Assembly: GCA_903865435.1 (NCBI GenBank)
Contig: CAIPJS010000052.1
Span: 1 to 64,000, forward strand
Reading direction: 5' to 3'
Origin: an uncultured Bacteroidota bacterium
GTDB taxonomy: Bacteria; Bacteroidota; Bacteroidia; Chitinophagales; Chitinophagaceae
Length of the DNA stretch: 64,000 bases
The position numbers and the translations under genes are program-made. Of this stretch, positions 49,191-57,967 are shown one piece after another. Below the pieces are notes generated by a model. The model had not been told where the DNA came from. It searched no databases and was given only the letters and a program-made list of their open reading frames with translations. How positions within the stretch are numbered: the stretch's first letter is position 1; every line of letters begins with the position of its first letter.

Positions 49191-49655
49191 ATGGCCAAAC
49201 CCAAAGTTGCACAAGTAAAAGAATTTAACAATAGGCAAGCCTATTTCAACTACCACATAGAGGACAAATATGAGGCAGGAATTGTATTGCTGGGAACGGA
49301 AGTAAAATCAATCAGAGAAGGCAAAGTGAGTTTTAACGATTCCTTTTGCATGTTTGATAAAGGGGAACTATGGGTTAGGGGATTGTTTATTAATGCATAT
49401 TCTCATGGCAATGCGAACAATCATATTGAAGTACATGATCGTAAATTATTATTGCAAAAAAGAGAATTAGAAAAATTAGAAACCAAGGTAAAAGAAAAAG
49501 GCTACTCTATTATTCCTTTACGTATATTCTTTAATGAAAAGCGTTTTGCTAAAGTAGAAATAGGTGTGGGTAAGGGTAAAAAAGAATTTGATAAACGTGA
49601 AACAATCAAGACCAGGGATGTTGATAAGGAAATTAAGCGTTTATTGAAAAGATAA
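49191..49655 (+). CDS. smpB: SsrA-binding protein SmpB
   Basis: Partner of tmRNA in rescuing stalled ribosomes. 154 residues from ATG 49191 (MAKPKVAQVKEFNNRQAYFN). Core motifs YEAGIVLLGTEVKSIREGKV and LLLQKRELEKL; basic C-terminal tail ending DKEIKRLLKR, which enters the decoding centre. The frame stays open to 49152, but that part is the hairpin leader. No tmRNA gene is visible in the window. Confidence 0.95.
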   Translation: MAKPKVAQVKEFNNRQAYFNYHIEDKYEAGIVLLGTEVKSIREGKVSFNDSFCMFDKGELWVRGLFINAYSHGNANNHIEVHDRKLLLQKRELEKLETKVKEKGYSIIPLRIFFNEKRFAKVEIGVGKGKKEFDKRETIKTRDVDKEIKRLLKR

Positions 49656-49671
49656 AAATATTTCATAGAAT

Positions 49672-49795
49672 AAACACCTGTACCGAAAAAACTTATTTAA
49701 ATATTAAGAATTGAAAAAATGCTATATCGAACGAACATTGTGAGCGAAGCGATCTGAGCGTGAGGTATAGGTGTTTTTTCAATTAATATTTAAAT
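49672..49795. repeat. Nested inverted repeat downstream of smpB
   Basis: Two interleaved pairings. Outer arm AAACACCTGTACC (49672-49684) matches GGTATAGGTGTTT (49764-49776) with one mismatch. A second arm at 49695-49719 matches 49774-49795 (TTTAAATATTAA with TTAATATTTAAA, AATTGAAAAAA with TTTTTTCAATT). The T-run at 49774-49779 is shared by both, so the two folds compete. The inner 40 bases (49726-49763) are richer in G and C (TGAGCGAAGCGATCTGAGCG). Fits a complex terminator or a MITE-like insertion; no gene inside. Confidence 0.6.
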
Positions 49796-49801
49796 CGCCA
49801 A

Positions 49802-50230
49802 TTATTGATACTTTTTCTTCGGCGCATCATCATCTTTTAATTGCTCAGCAATGGCAGATGGATGCGGACGATGCGTGGTAGCATAGGCAATACCTAATAA
49901 AACGGCAAAGACACCAAAAGACCAGGCTAGTTCAATGGGCAATAACCAATAGCCCCATATTTTGTTCTCTACTGCTTTTTGAGGATTACTCAATTCATAA
50001 ATAAGTTCAATCTTTTCTCCTACCCTATTTGCATATTGAACACTATCCAAAGGGATGCTGTATTGTTTTCCAAATTCAGAATAAACTGCTACTAGCTTAG
50101 CCCCAGGCGTATTTCCTAGTTTTTGAATGATGGCAGGAGCCGTTTCACTATCGACAAAATCTGGCTCTCTACTAAAAGGCAAGTATAGAAAAAAACAGAA
50201 TAAGAATAATATGATAGATGATCTAATCAA
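49802..50230 (-). CDS. Small two-helix membrane protein, possibly DUF3592-like
   Basis: 142 residues. Hydrophobic N-terminal helix (about 3-20, which may be a signal anchor), a soluble stretch with VAVYSEFGKQYSIPLDSVQYANRVGEKIELIYE, and a second helix (about 98-116) before a polar tail. The middle part resembles DUF3592 domains (a value-checking beta region followed by YxxxxGxKIxVxY), but the match is loose. Its start appears to be TTG at 50230; there is no ATG near. It lies after the smc terminator. Function unknown. Confidence 0.6.
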   Translation of the reverse strand: MIRSSIILFLFCFFLYLPFSREPDFVDSETAPAIIQKLGNTPGAKLVAVYSEFGKQYSIPLDSVQYANRVGEKIELIYELSNPQKAVENKIWGYWLLPIELAWSFGVFAVLLGIAYATTHRPHPSAIAEQLKDDDAPKKKYQ

Positions 50231-50242
50231 ATTGGAATTATT

Positions 50243-50277
50243 AAAAAAAGGGAAGACTTCATTAAAGCTTCCCTTTT
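50243..50277 (-). terminator. Terminator downstream of smc
   Basis: On the minus strand AAAAGGGAAG pairs with CTTCCCTTTT, followed by TTTTTTT. 52 bp after the smc stop. Confidence 0.88.
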
Positions 50278-50328
50278 GTATTTATTTCTTCATTTTTCTA
50301 TTGCAATTTCTAAACAATTGTAATAGAA

Positions 50329-53300
50329 TTAATTGCTTAAGCTTCTGAAATCAACTGGAACCAATTTACTTACCCCAGGCTCTTGCATGGTGACACCATA
50401 AATAACGTCCACTGCACTCATGGTTTGCTTATTGTGGGTAACAATAATAAACTGTGAATTGTCACTAAACTTTTGAATCATTTGGGTAAACTTACCTACG
50501 TTGGCATCATCCAATGGAGCATCTACCTCATCTAAAATACAGAATGGAGCTGGCTTAATTAAATAGATGGCAAACAACATCGCAGTTGCTGTTAAGGTTC
50601 TTTCCCCTCCACTTAATTGACTAATGGAAGATGGTTTTTTACCCTTAGGTCTTGCAACAATTTCTACTGCTGTTTCTGCTAAATTTTCTGGATCAACTAG
50701 AATTAAATCACAAGAATCTTCTTCGGTAAACAAGGCTTTAAATACCTTTTGGAAGTTTTCTCTTGCTTGATTGTAGGTCTCTAAGAATGCCTTATTCGCA
50801 GTGGCTTCTACTTCTTGAATCGTCAACATCAAACTTTCTTTGGCAGTGACCAAATCATTTTTTTGTTCTAAAATGAAATCATAACGCTTTTTCATTTCTG
50901 TATAAGCTTCAATAGCCGTAGGATTTACTTCCCCCATATTCTCCAAACGCTTTTTCATTCTATCAGCGCTGGCTTGCAATTCTTCTAGAGTAATTTCTGT
51001 GGCTCTTCCTTCTTCTAAAATTTCTTCTAACTCTACTTTAAATTCTACATTCAATCGCTCTTTCATTCCTGACAGTTGCAATTTCAAATTGTTCAATTGG
51101 TCTTTAATTTCATTAATCAATTGATCCACCAATTCCTTGGATTTAATTTGCAATCTTAATGCACTCTCTTTCTCTTGTAAATTGTTTCTTAAATTATAAT
51201 AAGCCTGATCTGCTTCATTTAATTTTGCTTCTTCTTCTTCTTTGTTTTTTATCAAATTCACCAATGCCAATTCCAATTCAGTCAATTGCGCTTTACTTTC
51301 AACAATTGCAGTACTAGCTTCTGTTAATTGTGTGCTATTGGTTTGAATTTGTGCATGTAAATCGTTCAATTGATTTTCTTTAAAGACAACTTCTTGTTGC
51401 AATGCTTCAATTTTGCTGTTTTGCTTAGTCAACTGTAAATTCATTTCATTGAATTCACCTGAAGCCAAATGATACGCTTGCTCTGCTGCTTGGTAAGCCA
51501 ATTCTACATCACCCAATTGTGCTTGAGTGGTATGTAAAGAAATATTTAAAGCTTCTAAGGCCACTCTCGTATCTGCAATGGCCGCATGTTCTTCATTGAT
51601 CTTATTGGCGTATTCTTCTAATTTAGCAATGGCAGCTGTTTGCGCAGCATGTAAATTTTCTAACCTATTCTTATTCGCAAATACTTCATTAATTAAAGTA
51701 TTTACAGATTGTTCTGTTGCTCTAATTTCATTTTCTTTCAATAACTCATTAAACTGAAGCACAGAATTGTGTTGATGCTGAATATTCTCTTTTAAAACAT
51801 TCACCACTTTTTCTTGTGCTTGAATGTCTTCCAATAATTTCTCTAAATTTTTAGCACGACCTATTTTCTTACCTTCAAACAATCCAACGCTTCCACCTGT
51901 TAAAGTATACTGGCCTTTAACATACTTGCCTGTTTTTTCTAAAATAATGCCTGTTGAATTTGCATCTAACGCTTGTTCATTTTCTGCTATAAATACATTA
52001 CCCAACAAATGCTTGGCTAAGGCACTGTATTTTGAATCTATCTCTACAACCGAAAGTGCAGCAACTGTATTGGCAGGTGCATTTTCAGCACTAGCTCCAC
52101 TCAATTGATCCAATAAGAAGAAATTGGCTTTCCCTTTTTTATTATCATCCAATAATTGAACCGCTTGCATTCCTTCCTTTAAATTATTGACAACATAATA
52201 GTTTAAATAAGGCTCTAAAACATTCTCCACGGCGGTACGATAGGCTTCTTGCACATACAATATATCAGATAAAATTGGCGCTTCATGATTCCATCCAGTA
52301 TTCTTATGTAAGAACTTAACACTTTCAGGATAGCCTTCCATGTTGTCTACCAAACTTTTCAATAAATCATATTCGTTCTTTTTGGCATCCAGCTTTCTAG
52401 TTTGTTCTGCCAATTCTGATCTTAAGATTTCTAATTGCTCTTGTGTTTCAAAAATACTTGCTCTTGCTTTTTCATGTTGACTTTGCAAAGCAGACAAATG
52501 TTCTTTACCATTGGCAAGTTCAATTTCTTTCGTAGCCAATTGCTGTGTCAAATCTTGAATTTGTCCAACTCTATGCGCTTGCTCTTCTTCTAACTGTTGG
52601 TGACTTCTTTGCACGTTTTGAATCGAGGTATCGGACACAGCTACTTTCTTCTCTGCATCAAACTGATTGCGTTGTATTTGTTGGTATTGTTGACGCAATT
52701 GATCCAATACCAATCTTTGGTCATCAAACTGTGTTCTCTTATTGGTTAATGCTTCTTGAGATTGATCTACTCTTTGTTTGAAATCTTGATAAATTTTTTC
52801 TTCATCCAAAACTTGCAACTTGGTATACTCAATAGAATCCCCAATGGTTTTTAATTGCCCCTCGGCTCTAACTAAAAATTCTTGCAAAGAAGCTTCCTTA
52901 TCATTCAAATAATCCAAACGTTGCGCAGCTAAATTTTTGTCATTTTCTTTGGTTCTTAGCATTTGTAATTTATCATTGAACTCATGTTGCATTGCTTGCA
53001 AATGCTTTTCCTTTTCAATAAATACGACACGCTCTTGTTCCAAAGCAGCTTCTTCCAAAGCTATAGATGCTTCCAATTGAAACTTCTTATCGGTTTGCTC
53101 CTCTTGTTGATCATTGAGTTCTTTGTAGCTTATATTAAAGCCTTCTAAGGAGGCCTTAGCTAATTCTATAGCTGTGTCTTTGTAATCTTTCTTAATTTCA
53201 AAATACTTCTCTGCTTTCTTGGCTTGATTTTCTAAAGTCTTTAATTGATTGTTGATTTCAAACAACAAATCTTCGATACGCGCTAAATCTTGCTCCGTTG

Positions 53301-53847
53301 CATCTAATTTATTCTTTGCTTCTTTTTTTCTTGTTTTGTAGATAGTGATACCAGCTGCTTGTTCCAACATTCTGCGACGACTGTTGTCTTTATCTTTAAT
53401 GATGTCATCCACCATGCCTAATTCAATAATGGCATAACTATCTGTACTCACACCAGTATCTAAAAATAAATTATGGATGTCTTTTAAACGACATGCCACA
53501 TCATTCAAACGATATTCACTTTCGCCATTTTTATAAAAACGACGAGTTACTGTAATCGTACTAAATTCAGTAGGCAATAAATTTTTTGTATTCTCAAAAG
53601 TAAGGCTCACTTCGGCCATACTACTTGCACTTCTGGTCTTACTACCATTGAAAACCAAGGAGTCTAAATTTTCACTTCTTAGTGCAGAAATTTTCTGCTC
53701 TCCTATCACCCATCTTATACTATCTATGATATTACTTTTACCACAACCGTTTGGCCCAATAATGCCTGTTATACCTTCGTCAAAACTTACAATTGTTTTG
53801 TCAGCAAAGCTCTTGAACCCTTTGATTTCTAATGACTTTAGTCTCAC
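50329..53847 (-). CDS. smc: Chromosome segregation protein SMC
   Basis: 1172 residues, full length. The N-terminal ATP head has Walker A GPNGCGKSNI (31-40). Two long coiled-coil arms flank a hinge domain (about 500-680, with LLGNVFIAENEQAL). The C-terminal head has LSGGERTLTATAML and Walker B FCILDEVDAPLDD. SMC works with ScpA and ScpB, which are not in the window. The coil is unusually rich in Gln and Ala-Asn, but the motifs are intact. A terminator follows. Confidence 0.98.
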   Translation of the reverse strand: MRLKSLEIKGFKSFADKTIVSFDEGITGIIGPNGCGKSNIIDSIRWVIGEQKISALRSENLDSLVFNGSKTRSASSMAEVSLTFENTKNLLPTEFSTITVTRRFYKNGESEYRLNDVACRLKDIHNLFLDTGVSTDSYAIIELGMVDDIIKDKDNSRRRMLEQAAGITIYKTRKKEAKNKLDATEQDLARIEDLLFEINNQLKTLENQAKKAEKYFEIKKDYKDTAIELAKASLEGFNISYKELNDQQEEQTDKKFQLEASIALEEAALEQERVVFIEKEKHLQAMQHEFNDKLQMLRTKENDKNLAAQRLDYLNDKEASLQEFLVRAEGQLKTIGDSIEYTKLQVLDEEKIYQDFKQRVDQSQEALTNKRTQFDDQRLVLDQLRQQYQQIQRNQFDAEKKVAVSDTSIQNVQRSHQQLEEEQAHRVGQIQDLTQQLATKEIELANGKEHLSALQSQHEKARASIFETQEQLEILRSELAEQTRKLDAKKNEYDLLKSLVDNMEGYPESVKFLHKNTGWNHEAPILSDILYVQEAYRTAVENVLEPYLNYYVVNNLKEGMQAVQLLDDNKKGKANFFLLDQLSGASAENAPANTVAALSVVEIDSKYSALAKHLLGNVFIAENEQALDANSTGIILEKTGKYVKGQYTLTGGSVGLFEGKKIGRAKNLEKLLEDIQAQEKVVNVLKENIQHQHNSVLQFNELLKENEIRATEQSVNTLINEVFANKNRLENLHAAQTAAIAKLEEYANKINEEHAAIADTRVALEALNISLHTTQAQLGDVELAYQAAEQAYHLASGEFNEMNLQLTKQNSKIEALQQEVVFKENQLNDLHAQIQTNSTQLTEASTAIVESKAQLTELELALVNLIKNKEEEEAKLNEADQAYYNLRNNLQEKESALRLQIKSKELVDQLINEIKDQLNNLKLQLSGMKERLNVEFKVELEEILEEGRATEITLEELQASADRMKKRLENMGEVNPTAIEAYTEMKKRYDFILEQKNDLVTAKESLMLTIQEVEATANKAFLETYNQARENFQKVFKALFTEEDSCDLILVDPENLAETAVEIVARPKGKKPSSISQLSGGERTLTATAMLFAIYLIKPAPFCILDEVDAPLDDANVGKFTQMIQKFSDNSQFIIVTHNKQTMSAVDVIYGVTMQEPGVSKLVPVDFRSLSN

Positions 53848-53939
53848 TTTTATTTCTGCTTTTTATGTCTGCGAACATAAGAAAAAGAGCCTAGAATCAA
53901 GAAAAAAATGGGGTTTTGTGTACAATTAGTGGAGAAAAA

Positions 53940-54614
53940 TTAGACCCCCTCTTTTAACCTGCCGCCGGCAGTAGTTAGGGTGCGGGATGGGAACTTGCCA
54001 ACCACCATAAAATCGTGGGTAGCCATCAAAATAGCAGTACCATCATCCTTAGCAATTTGAAACAACAATTGCATGATTTCATCACTTGTTTCAGGGTCTA
54101 AACTACCCGTTGGCTCATCAGCTAGTATTAATTTAGGGGAATTCAATAATGCCCTTGCAATATCTACTCTTTGCTGCTCACCCCCACTCATTTCGTAGGT
54201 CATTTTAAAGCCTTTGTTTTGCAAACCCACTTTAGCAAGTACGTCTTCTATTTTTTGTTCAATCAACTTCTCGTCTGCCCAACCTGTTGCTTTCAAAACA
54301 AATCGAAGGTTTTCATGCACATTGCGATCGGTTAATAATTGAAAATCCTGAAAAACTACTCCTAAATTCCTTCTTAAAAAAGGCAATTTCTTCCAGTCCA
54401 TTTCTTTTAAATCAAAACCTACCACTTTACCCATACCTTCTGTAAGGGTGATTTCACCATAAAGGGTCTTTAAAAGGCTACTTTTCCCTGTTCCTGTCTT
54501 CCCTACCAAATACACAAATTCTCCACTTTGAACGTTTAAATTCACATCTTGTAATATTAAATTACCACTTTGGTAAATATTGACCTGATCTAATTGAATA
54601 ACGAGTTCGCTCAT
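53940..54614 (-). CDS. FtsE-like ABC transporter ATPase
   Basis: 224 residues. Walker [10 protein letters not shown] at 38-46, signature SGGEQQR, Walker [10 protein letters not shown] and His loop MATHDF. The central stretch [30 protein letters not shown] matches FtsE/LolD-type ATPases. FtsE pairs with FtsX in division or cell-wall hydrolase control; no ftsX is adjacent, so the name stays tentative. It follows purM by 27 bp on the same strand. Confidence 0.88.
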   Translation of the reverse strand: MSELVIQLDQVNIYQSGNLILQDVNLNVQSGEFVYLVGKTGTGKSSLLKTLYGEITLTEGMGKVVGFDLKEMDWKKLPFLRRNLGVVFQDFQLLTDRNVHENLRFVLKATGWADEKLIEQKIEDVLAKVGLQNKGFKMTYEMSGGEQQRVDIARALLNSPKLILADEPTGSLDPETSDEIMQLLFQIAKDDGTAILMATHDFMVVGKFPSRTLTTAGGRLKEGV

Positions 54615-54641
54615 GTGAAAATGTATTTTATGGTATCAAAT

Positions 54642-55820
54642 TTAATAAGTGAATATTTCTTGCCCAAAATCTCCAGACAATACTAATTCTTTTTGTGTGG
54701 AAGCCTCTACTTTTCCAATTATTTGTGCTTCTATGTTAAAAGTTTTTGCCAAATCAATCAAGGCATTGGCCTCTTTTGCTTCTGTGAAAATTTCTAAACG
54801 ATGGCCCATATTAAACACTTGATACATTTCTCTTGTATTGGCGCCAGAATTTTCTTGAATCAATTTAAATATAGGAGGAACAGCTAAAAAATTGTCTTTT
54901 ACTAAACGCATGGGGCCTGGAAGATATTTCATACACTTGGTTTGCCCACCACCACTGCAATGGATCATTCCTTTTACTGAATCAAAATGTTGTGTCAATA
55001 TTTCTTTCACCAAGGGCGCATAGGTTCTGGTAGGACTTAATAGCAGTTTCCCAATATTTATTTTACCAAATCCATCGATTTCAATTTCATCAGTCATTTT
55101 ATTTTTTCCTAAATAAACTACTTCGTCTTTTAGTGTTGGTTCAAATGTTTCTGGATATTTTTTTGCATAGTCATGATGCAATACATCGTGCCTTGCACTG
55201 GTAAGTCCATTGCTTCCCAAACCACTATTGTAAGACTGTTCATAAGTCGCTTGACCATAACTTGAGAAACCTAAGATCACTTGTCCAGGTGCAATTAAAT
55301 CATTGGTAATCAATTTTGATTTTGGCCATCTAGCTGTCATGGTTCCATTGACAGCAATGGTTCTGACCACATCCCCTACATCGGCAGTCTCTCCTCCCAA
55401 AAATTCTATATGAATACCAAAAAAATTTAAATCATTAAAAAAACTTTGCGTGCCTTGAATGATTTCTTGTAGAATAGTCCCGTTGATTAATAATTTATTT
55501 CGATCAATGGTAGACGAAAACAATATTTGATCATAAATCCCAACACAAAGTAAATCATCCAAATTCATAGCAATGGCATCCTGCGCAATGCCTTTCCAAA
55601 TACTTACATCCCCTGTTTCTTTCCAGTACAAATAGGCCAAGATACTCTTGGTACCTGCCCCATCTGCATGCATGATATTGATATATTGATCATCTTTTCC
55701 TAAAAAATCCGCATACAATTTGCAAAAAGCATTCGCATACAAGCCCTGGTCTAAATGTTGAATGGCAGCGTGAACTTCTTCTTTTTGTGCGGAAACGCCG
55801 CGTTGAGCATACAATGACAT
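54642..55820 (-). CDS. purM: Phosphoribosylformylglycinamidine cyclo-ligase (AIR synthase) PurM
   Basis: Fifth step of purine synthesis. 392 residues, longer than E. coli PurM (about 345) but usual for Bacteroidota. Motifs: MHADGAGTKSILAYLYW, FLGGETADVGDVVRT, SYGQATYEQSYNSGLGSNG and, near the C-terminus, VFNMGHRLEIF. Starts divergently from ribF, with overlapping promoter boxes between. purM and the FtsE-like gene may share a message. Confidence 0.93.
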   Translation of the reverse strand: MSLYAQRGVSAQKEEVHAAIQHLDQGLYANAFCKLYADFLGKDDQYINIMHADGAGTKSILAYLYWKETGDVSIWKGIAQDAIAMNLDDLLCVGIYDQILFSSTIDRNKLLINGTILQEIIQGTQSFFNDLNFFGIHIEFLGGETADVGDVVRTIAVNGTMTARWPKSKLITNDLIAPGQVILGFSSYGQATYEQSYNSGLGSNGLTSARHDVLHHDYAKKYPETFEPTLKDEVVYLGKNKMTDEIEIDGFGKINIGKLLLSPTRTYAPLVKEILTQHFDSVKGMIHCSGGGQTKCMKYLPGPMRLVKDNFLAVPPIFKLIQENSGANTREMYQVFNMGHRLEIFTEAKEANALIDLAKTFNIEAQIIGKVEASTQKELVLSGDFGQEIFTY

Positions 55821-55834
55821 GTATCAAAATTGGT

Positions 55835-55867
55835 TTGTCCTACAAAGGTACAATTGTTTTACATTTG
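55835..55867 (+). promoter_or_regulatory. Promoter of ribF
   Basis: TTG (55835-55837), 22-base spacer, TACATTTG (55860-55867), ending 21 bases before the ribF ATG. It overlaps the purM box on the other strand. Confidence 0.55.
55843..55850 (-). promoter_or_regulatory. -7 promoter element of purM
   Basis: TACCTTTG on the minus strand, 23-30 bases before the purM ATG. Confidence 0.5.
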
Positions 55868-55888
55868 TGCCATATTTAGCAGCAATAA

Positions 55889-56833
55889 ATGAAGATTCAT
55901 TACGATATAAAACAATTGCCCCAGTTTAAGCATGCGGTTTTAACCACAGGGGCATTTGATGGGGTTCACATAGGCCATCAAAAAATCATCAAAAGAATGC
56001 AAGAAATTGCCAAAGAAGTAAATGGAGAAACTGTCCTTATCACTTTTCACCCCCATCCAAGAAAAGTGATTTCTTCAATTCCTGGCGAAATCAAACAATT
56101 AACAAGTATTGAAGAAAGAATTGTATTGTTAAATGATTCCGGAATAGACCATTTGGTGGTAGTAAATTTTGATTACCAATTTTCAAATCTTACTGCAACG
56201 CAATACATTAAAGATTTTTTAGTAGATCATTTTCATCCCCATACCATTATCGTAGGCTATGACCATCGATTTGGAAATGGACGCAATGGAAATTTTGATT
56301 TATTAAATGAAGCTGGGCAAACTTTAAATTTTAAAGTGGAACAAATCAATGAACAATTGGTGCAGGATGAAATTGTGAGTTCTACCCATATCAGAAATTA
56401 TTTAGCGGAAAAAGATATTTGCAAAGCCAATGCATTATTGGGTCACCCTTATTCTTTTGAAGGTTTTGTGGTAAGAGGCAATCAATTGGGCAGAACCATT
56501 GGTTTTCCTACTGCCAATTTACATATCAATAACGAAGAAAAAATAATTCCTAACAATGGCGTTTATGCGGTAAAAGTAAAAGGAGCCTGTTGTAATGATA
56601 AAACGTATGGCGGCATGATGAATATTGGAGTAAGGCCAACTGTGGATGGAAATAAAAAAGTTATTGAAGTGCACATCTTTGATTTTGATCAGGACATCTA
56701 CGAACAAAATTTAACCGTTTTAGTTTTTGATTACATAAGAGGAGAAGAGAAATTCAATGGACTAGATGCCTTAAAAGTTCAGTTAAATAAGGATAAAATT
56801 GCAGCGGCTGCTATTTTACAGAAGTATCCATAA
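55889..56833 (+). CDS. ribF: Bifunctional riboflavin kinase / FAD synthetase
   Basis: Makes FMN and FAD from riboflavin. 314 residues. The N-terminal adenylyltransferase domain has TTGAFDGVHIGHQKII (about 20-35) and GYDHRFGNGRNGN; the C-terminal kinase domain (about 180-310) has GRTIGFPTANL and GVYAVKV. Supplies FAD for SdhA among others. The last 23 bp overlap the end of the convergent holA gene. Confidence 0.96.
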   Translation: MKIHYDIKQLPQFKHAVLTTGAFDGVHIGHQKIIKRMQEIAKEVNGETVLITFHPHPRKVISSIPGEIKQLTSIEERIVLLNDSGIDHLVVVNFDYQFSNLTATQYIKDFLVDHFHPHTIIVGYDHRFGNGRNGNFDLLNEAGQTLNFKVEQINEQLVQDEIVSSTHIRNYLAEKDICKANALLGHPYSFEGFVVRGNQLGRTIGFPTANLHINNEEKIIPNNGVYAVKVKGACCNDKTYGGMMNIGVRPTVDGNKKVIEVHIFDFDQDIYEQNLTVLVFDYIRGEEKFNGLDALKVQLNKDKIAAAAILQKYP

Positions 56834-57821
56834 TTTTAATAACCAACTCTTTAAGCAGGTCTGCATCAGAATTATCGGCATCATGAATGCCTAATACCCT
56901 TAAATTGTATTCGTGAATCAATAATAAAATTTGTTCCACTTTTTTGTAAGAATACTGTCTTAAAGCAGCTAAATATATTTTGACTGCAAAAAAACTTAGC
57001 CCTACTTCACTCATGATTCGTTTTTCATCACTCGACCCCAAGCCATATATGGCATACACTTTACTAAAAAATGCATACAAAGTAGGAAGAATTAATTGGA
57101 TTGGTGCTGCTTTATTATTGGATTCAAAATATTGAATCATTCGAATGGCTTTGGAAAAATTTCTTTGCGCCACCGCTTCTTGAAATTCAAACGCATTGTA
57201 TTCTTTACTAATTCCGATGTACTTTTCAATATCATCTTCGGTCATTTTTTTACGACTCCCTAAATTCACAATGAGTTTTTCCAATTCATTTTGAATGCGG
57301 CTTAAATCGTTGCCAATATGATCCACTATAATTTGAACCGCCTTTGGACTAATTTGATACCCCCTTTCTGACACCCATTGATTGACCCATTCTGGCAATT
57401 TGCTGTCATACATTTTCTTAGTACTCACCACAACAGATTTGGTTTTTAAAGCCTTGGCCAAAACAGAACGACCATCTAAATTTTTATCTTTGTGTGCTAC
57501 AATTAAAATAGTTGAGCTTAATGGGTGTTCGATATAAGACAATAATTTGTCTATTTGATTCATGTGTTGCGCTTCTTTAATAATAACCACTTGTTTTTCA
57601 GCAAAAACTGGATAACGTTTACAAGCATTCATTATTTCTGTCCAATCGGCATCCTTACCATAAAAAATGGTCAAATTAAAAGCCTGTTCTGCTTCTGGCA
57701 ATAAATGCTTCTCTGCATAGTCCACCACTTGATCTATATAAAAAGGCTCTTCCCCTTCAAGCCAATAAACAGCATCAAAGATGTTCTTTTTCCAATTGGC
57801 TATGATTTTTGTCATGGGCAT
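56811..57821 (-). CDS. holA: DNA polymerase III delta subunit HolA
   Basis: Clamp-loader subunit that opens the beta clamp. About 336 residues from ATG 57821; ATG 57815 is equally possible. The N-terminal domain begins KKNIFDAVYWLEGEEPFYID, followed by KQVVIIKEAQHM and a C-terminal helical collar. The Walker A motif is degenerate (EGEEPFYID), as is normal for delta. Overlaps the ribF 3' end by 23 bp, tail to tail. Confidence 0.92.
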   Translation of the reverse strand: MPMTKIIANWKKNIFDAVYWLEGEEPFYIDQVVDYAEKHLLPEAEQAFNLTIFYGKDADWTEIMNACKRYPVFAEKQVVIIKEAQHMNQIDKLLSYIEHPLSSTILIVAHKDKNLDGRSVLAKALKTKSVVVSTKKMYDSKLPEWVNQWVSERGYQISPKAVQIIVDHIGNDLSRIQNELEKLIVNLGSRKKMTEDDIEKYIGISKEYNAFEFQEAVAQRNFSKAIRMIQYFESNNKAAPIQLILPTLYAFFSKVYAIYGLGSSDEKRIMSEVGLSFFAVKIYLAALRQYSYKKVEQILLLIHEYNLRVLGIHDADNSDADLLKELVIKIMDTSVK

Positions 57822-57967
57822 AATCAAAGATAAAGATTTGTATAACTAAATTTAATAAAATGTAAACAATGGTAAGAAAGCCCATTCCAACAAGTGGATT
57901 AGATGATATAAATTTGAAATGTGTGCTTTTTATCCTAAATTGCATACATATAAACAAAATCAATTTT

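Noticed and set aside
49656..49801. tmRNA gene behind smpB
   Set aside because: Only about 146 bp, and no tRNA-Ala-like ends or tag reading frame are visible.
53863..53880. TTATGT/ACATAA hairpin before smc
   Set aside because: Only six AT-rich pairs in the leader, with no further support.
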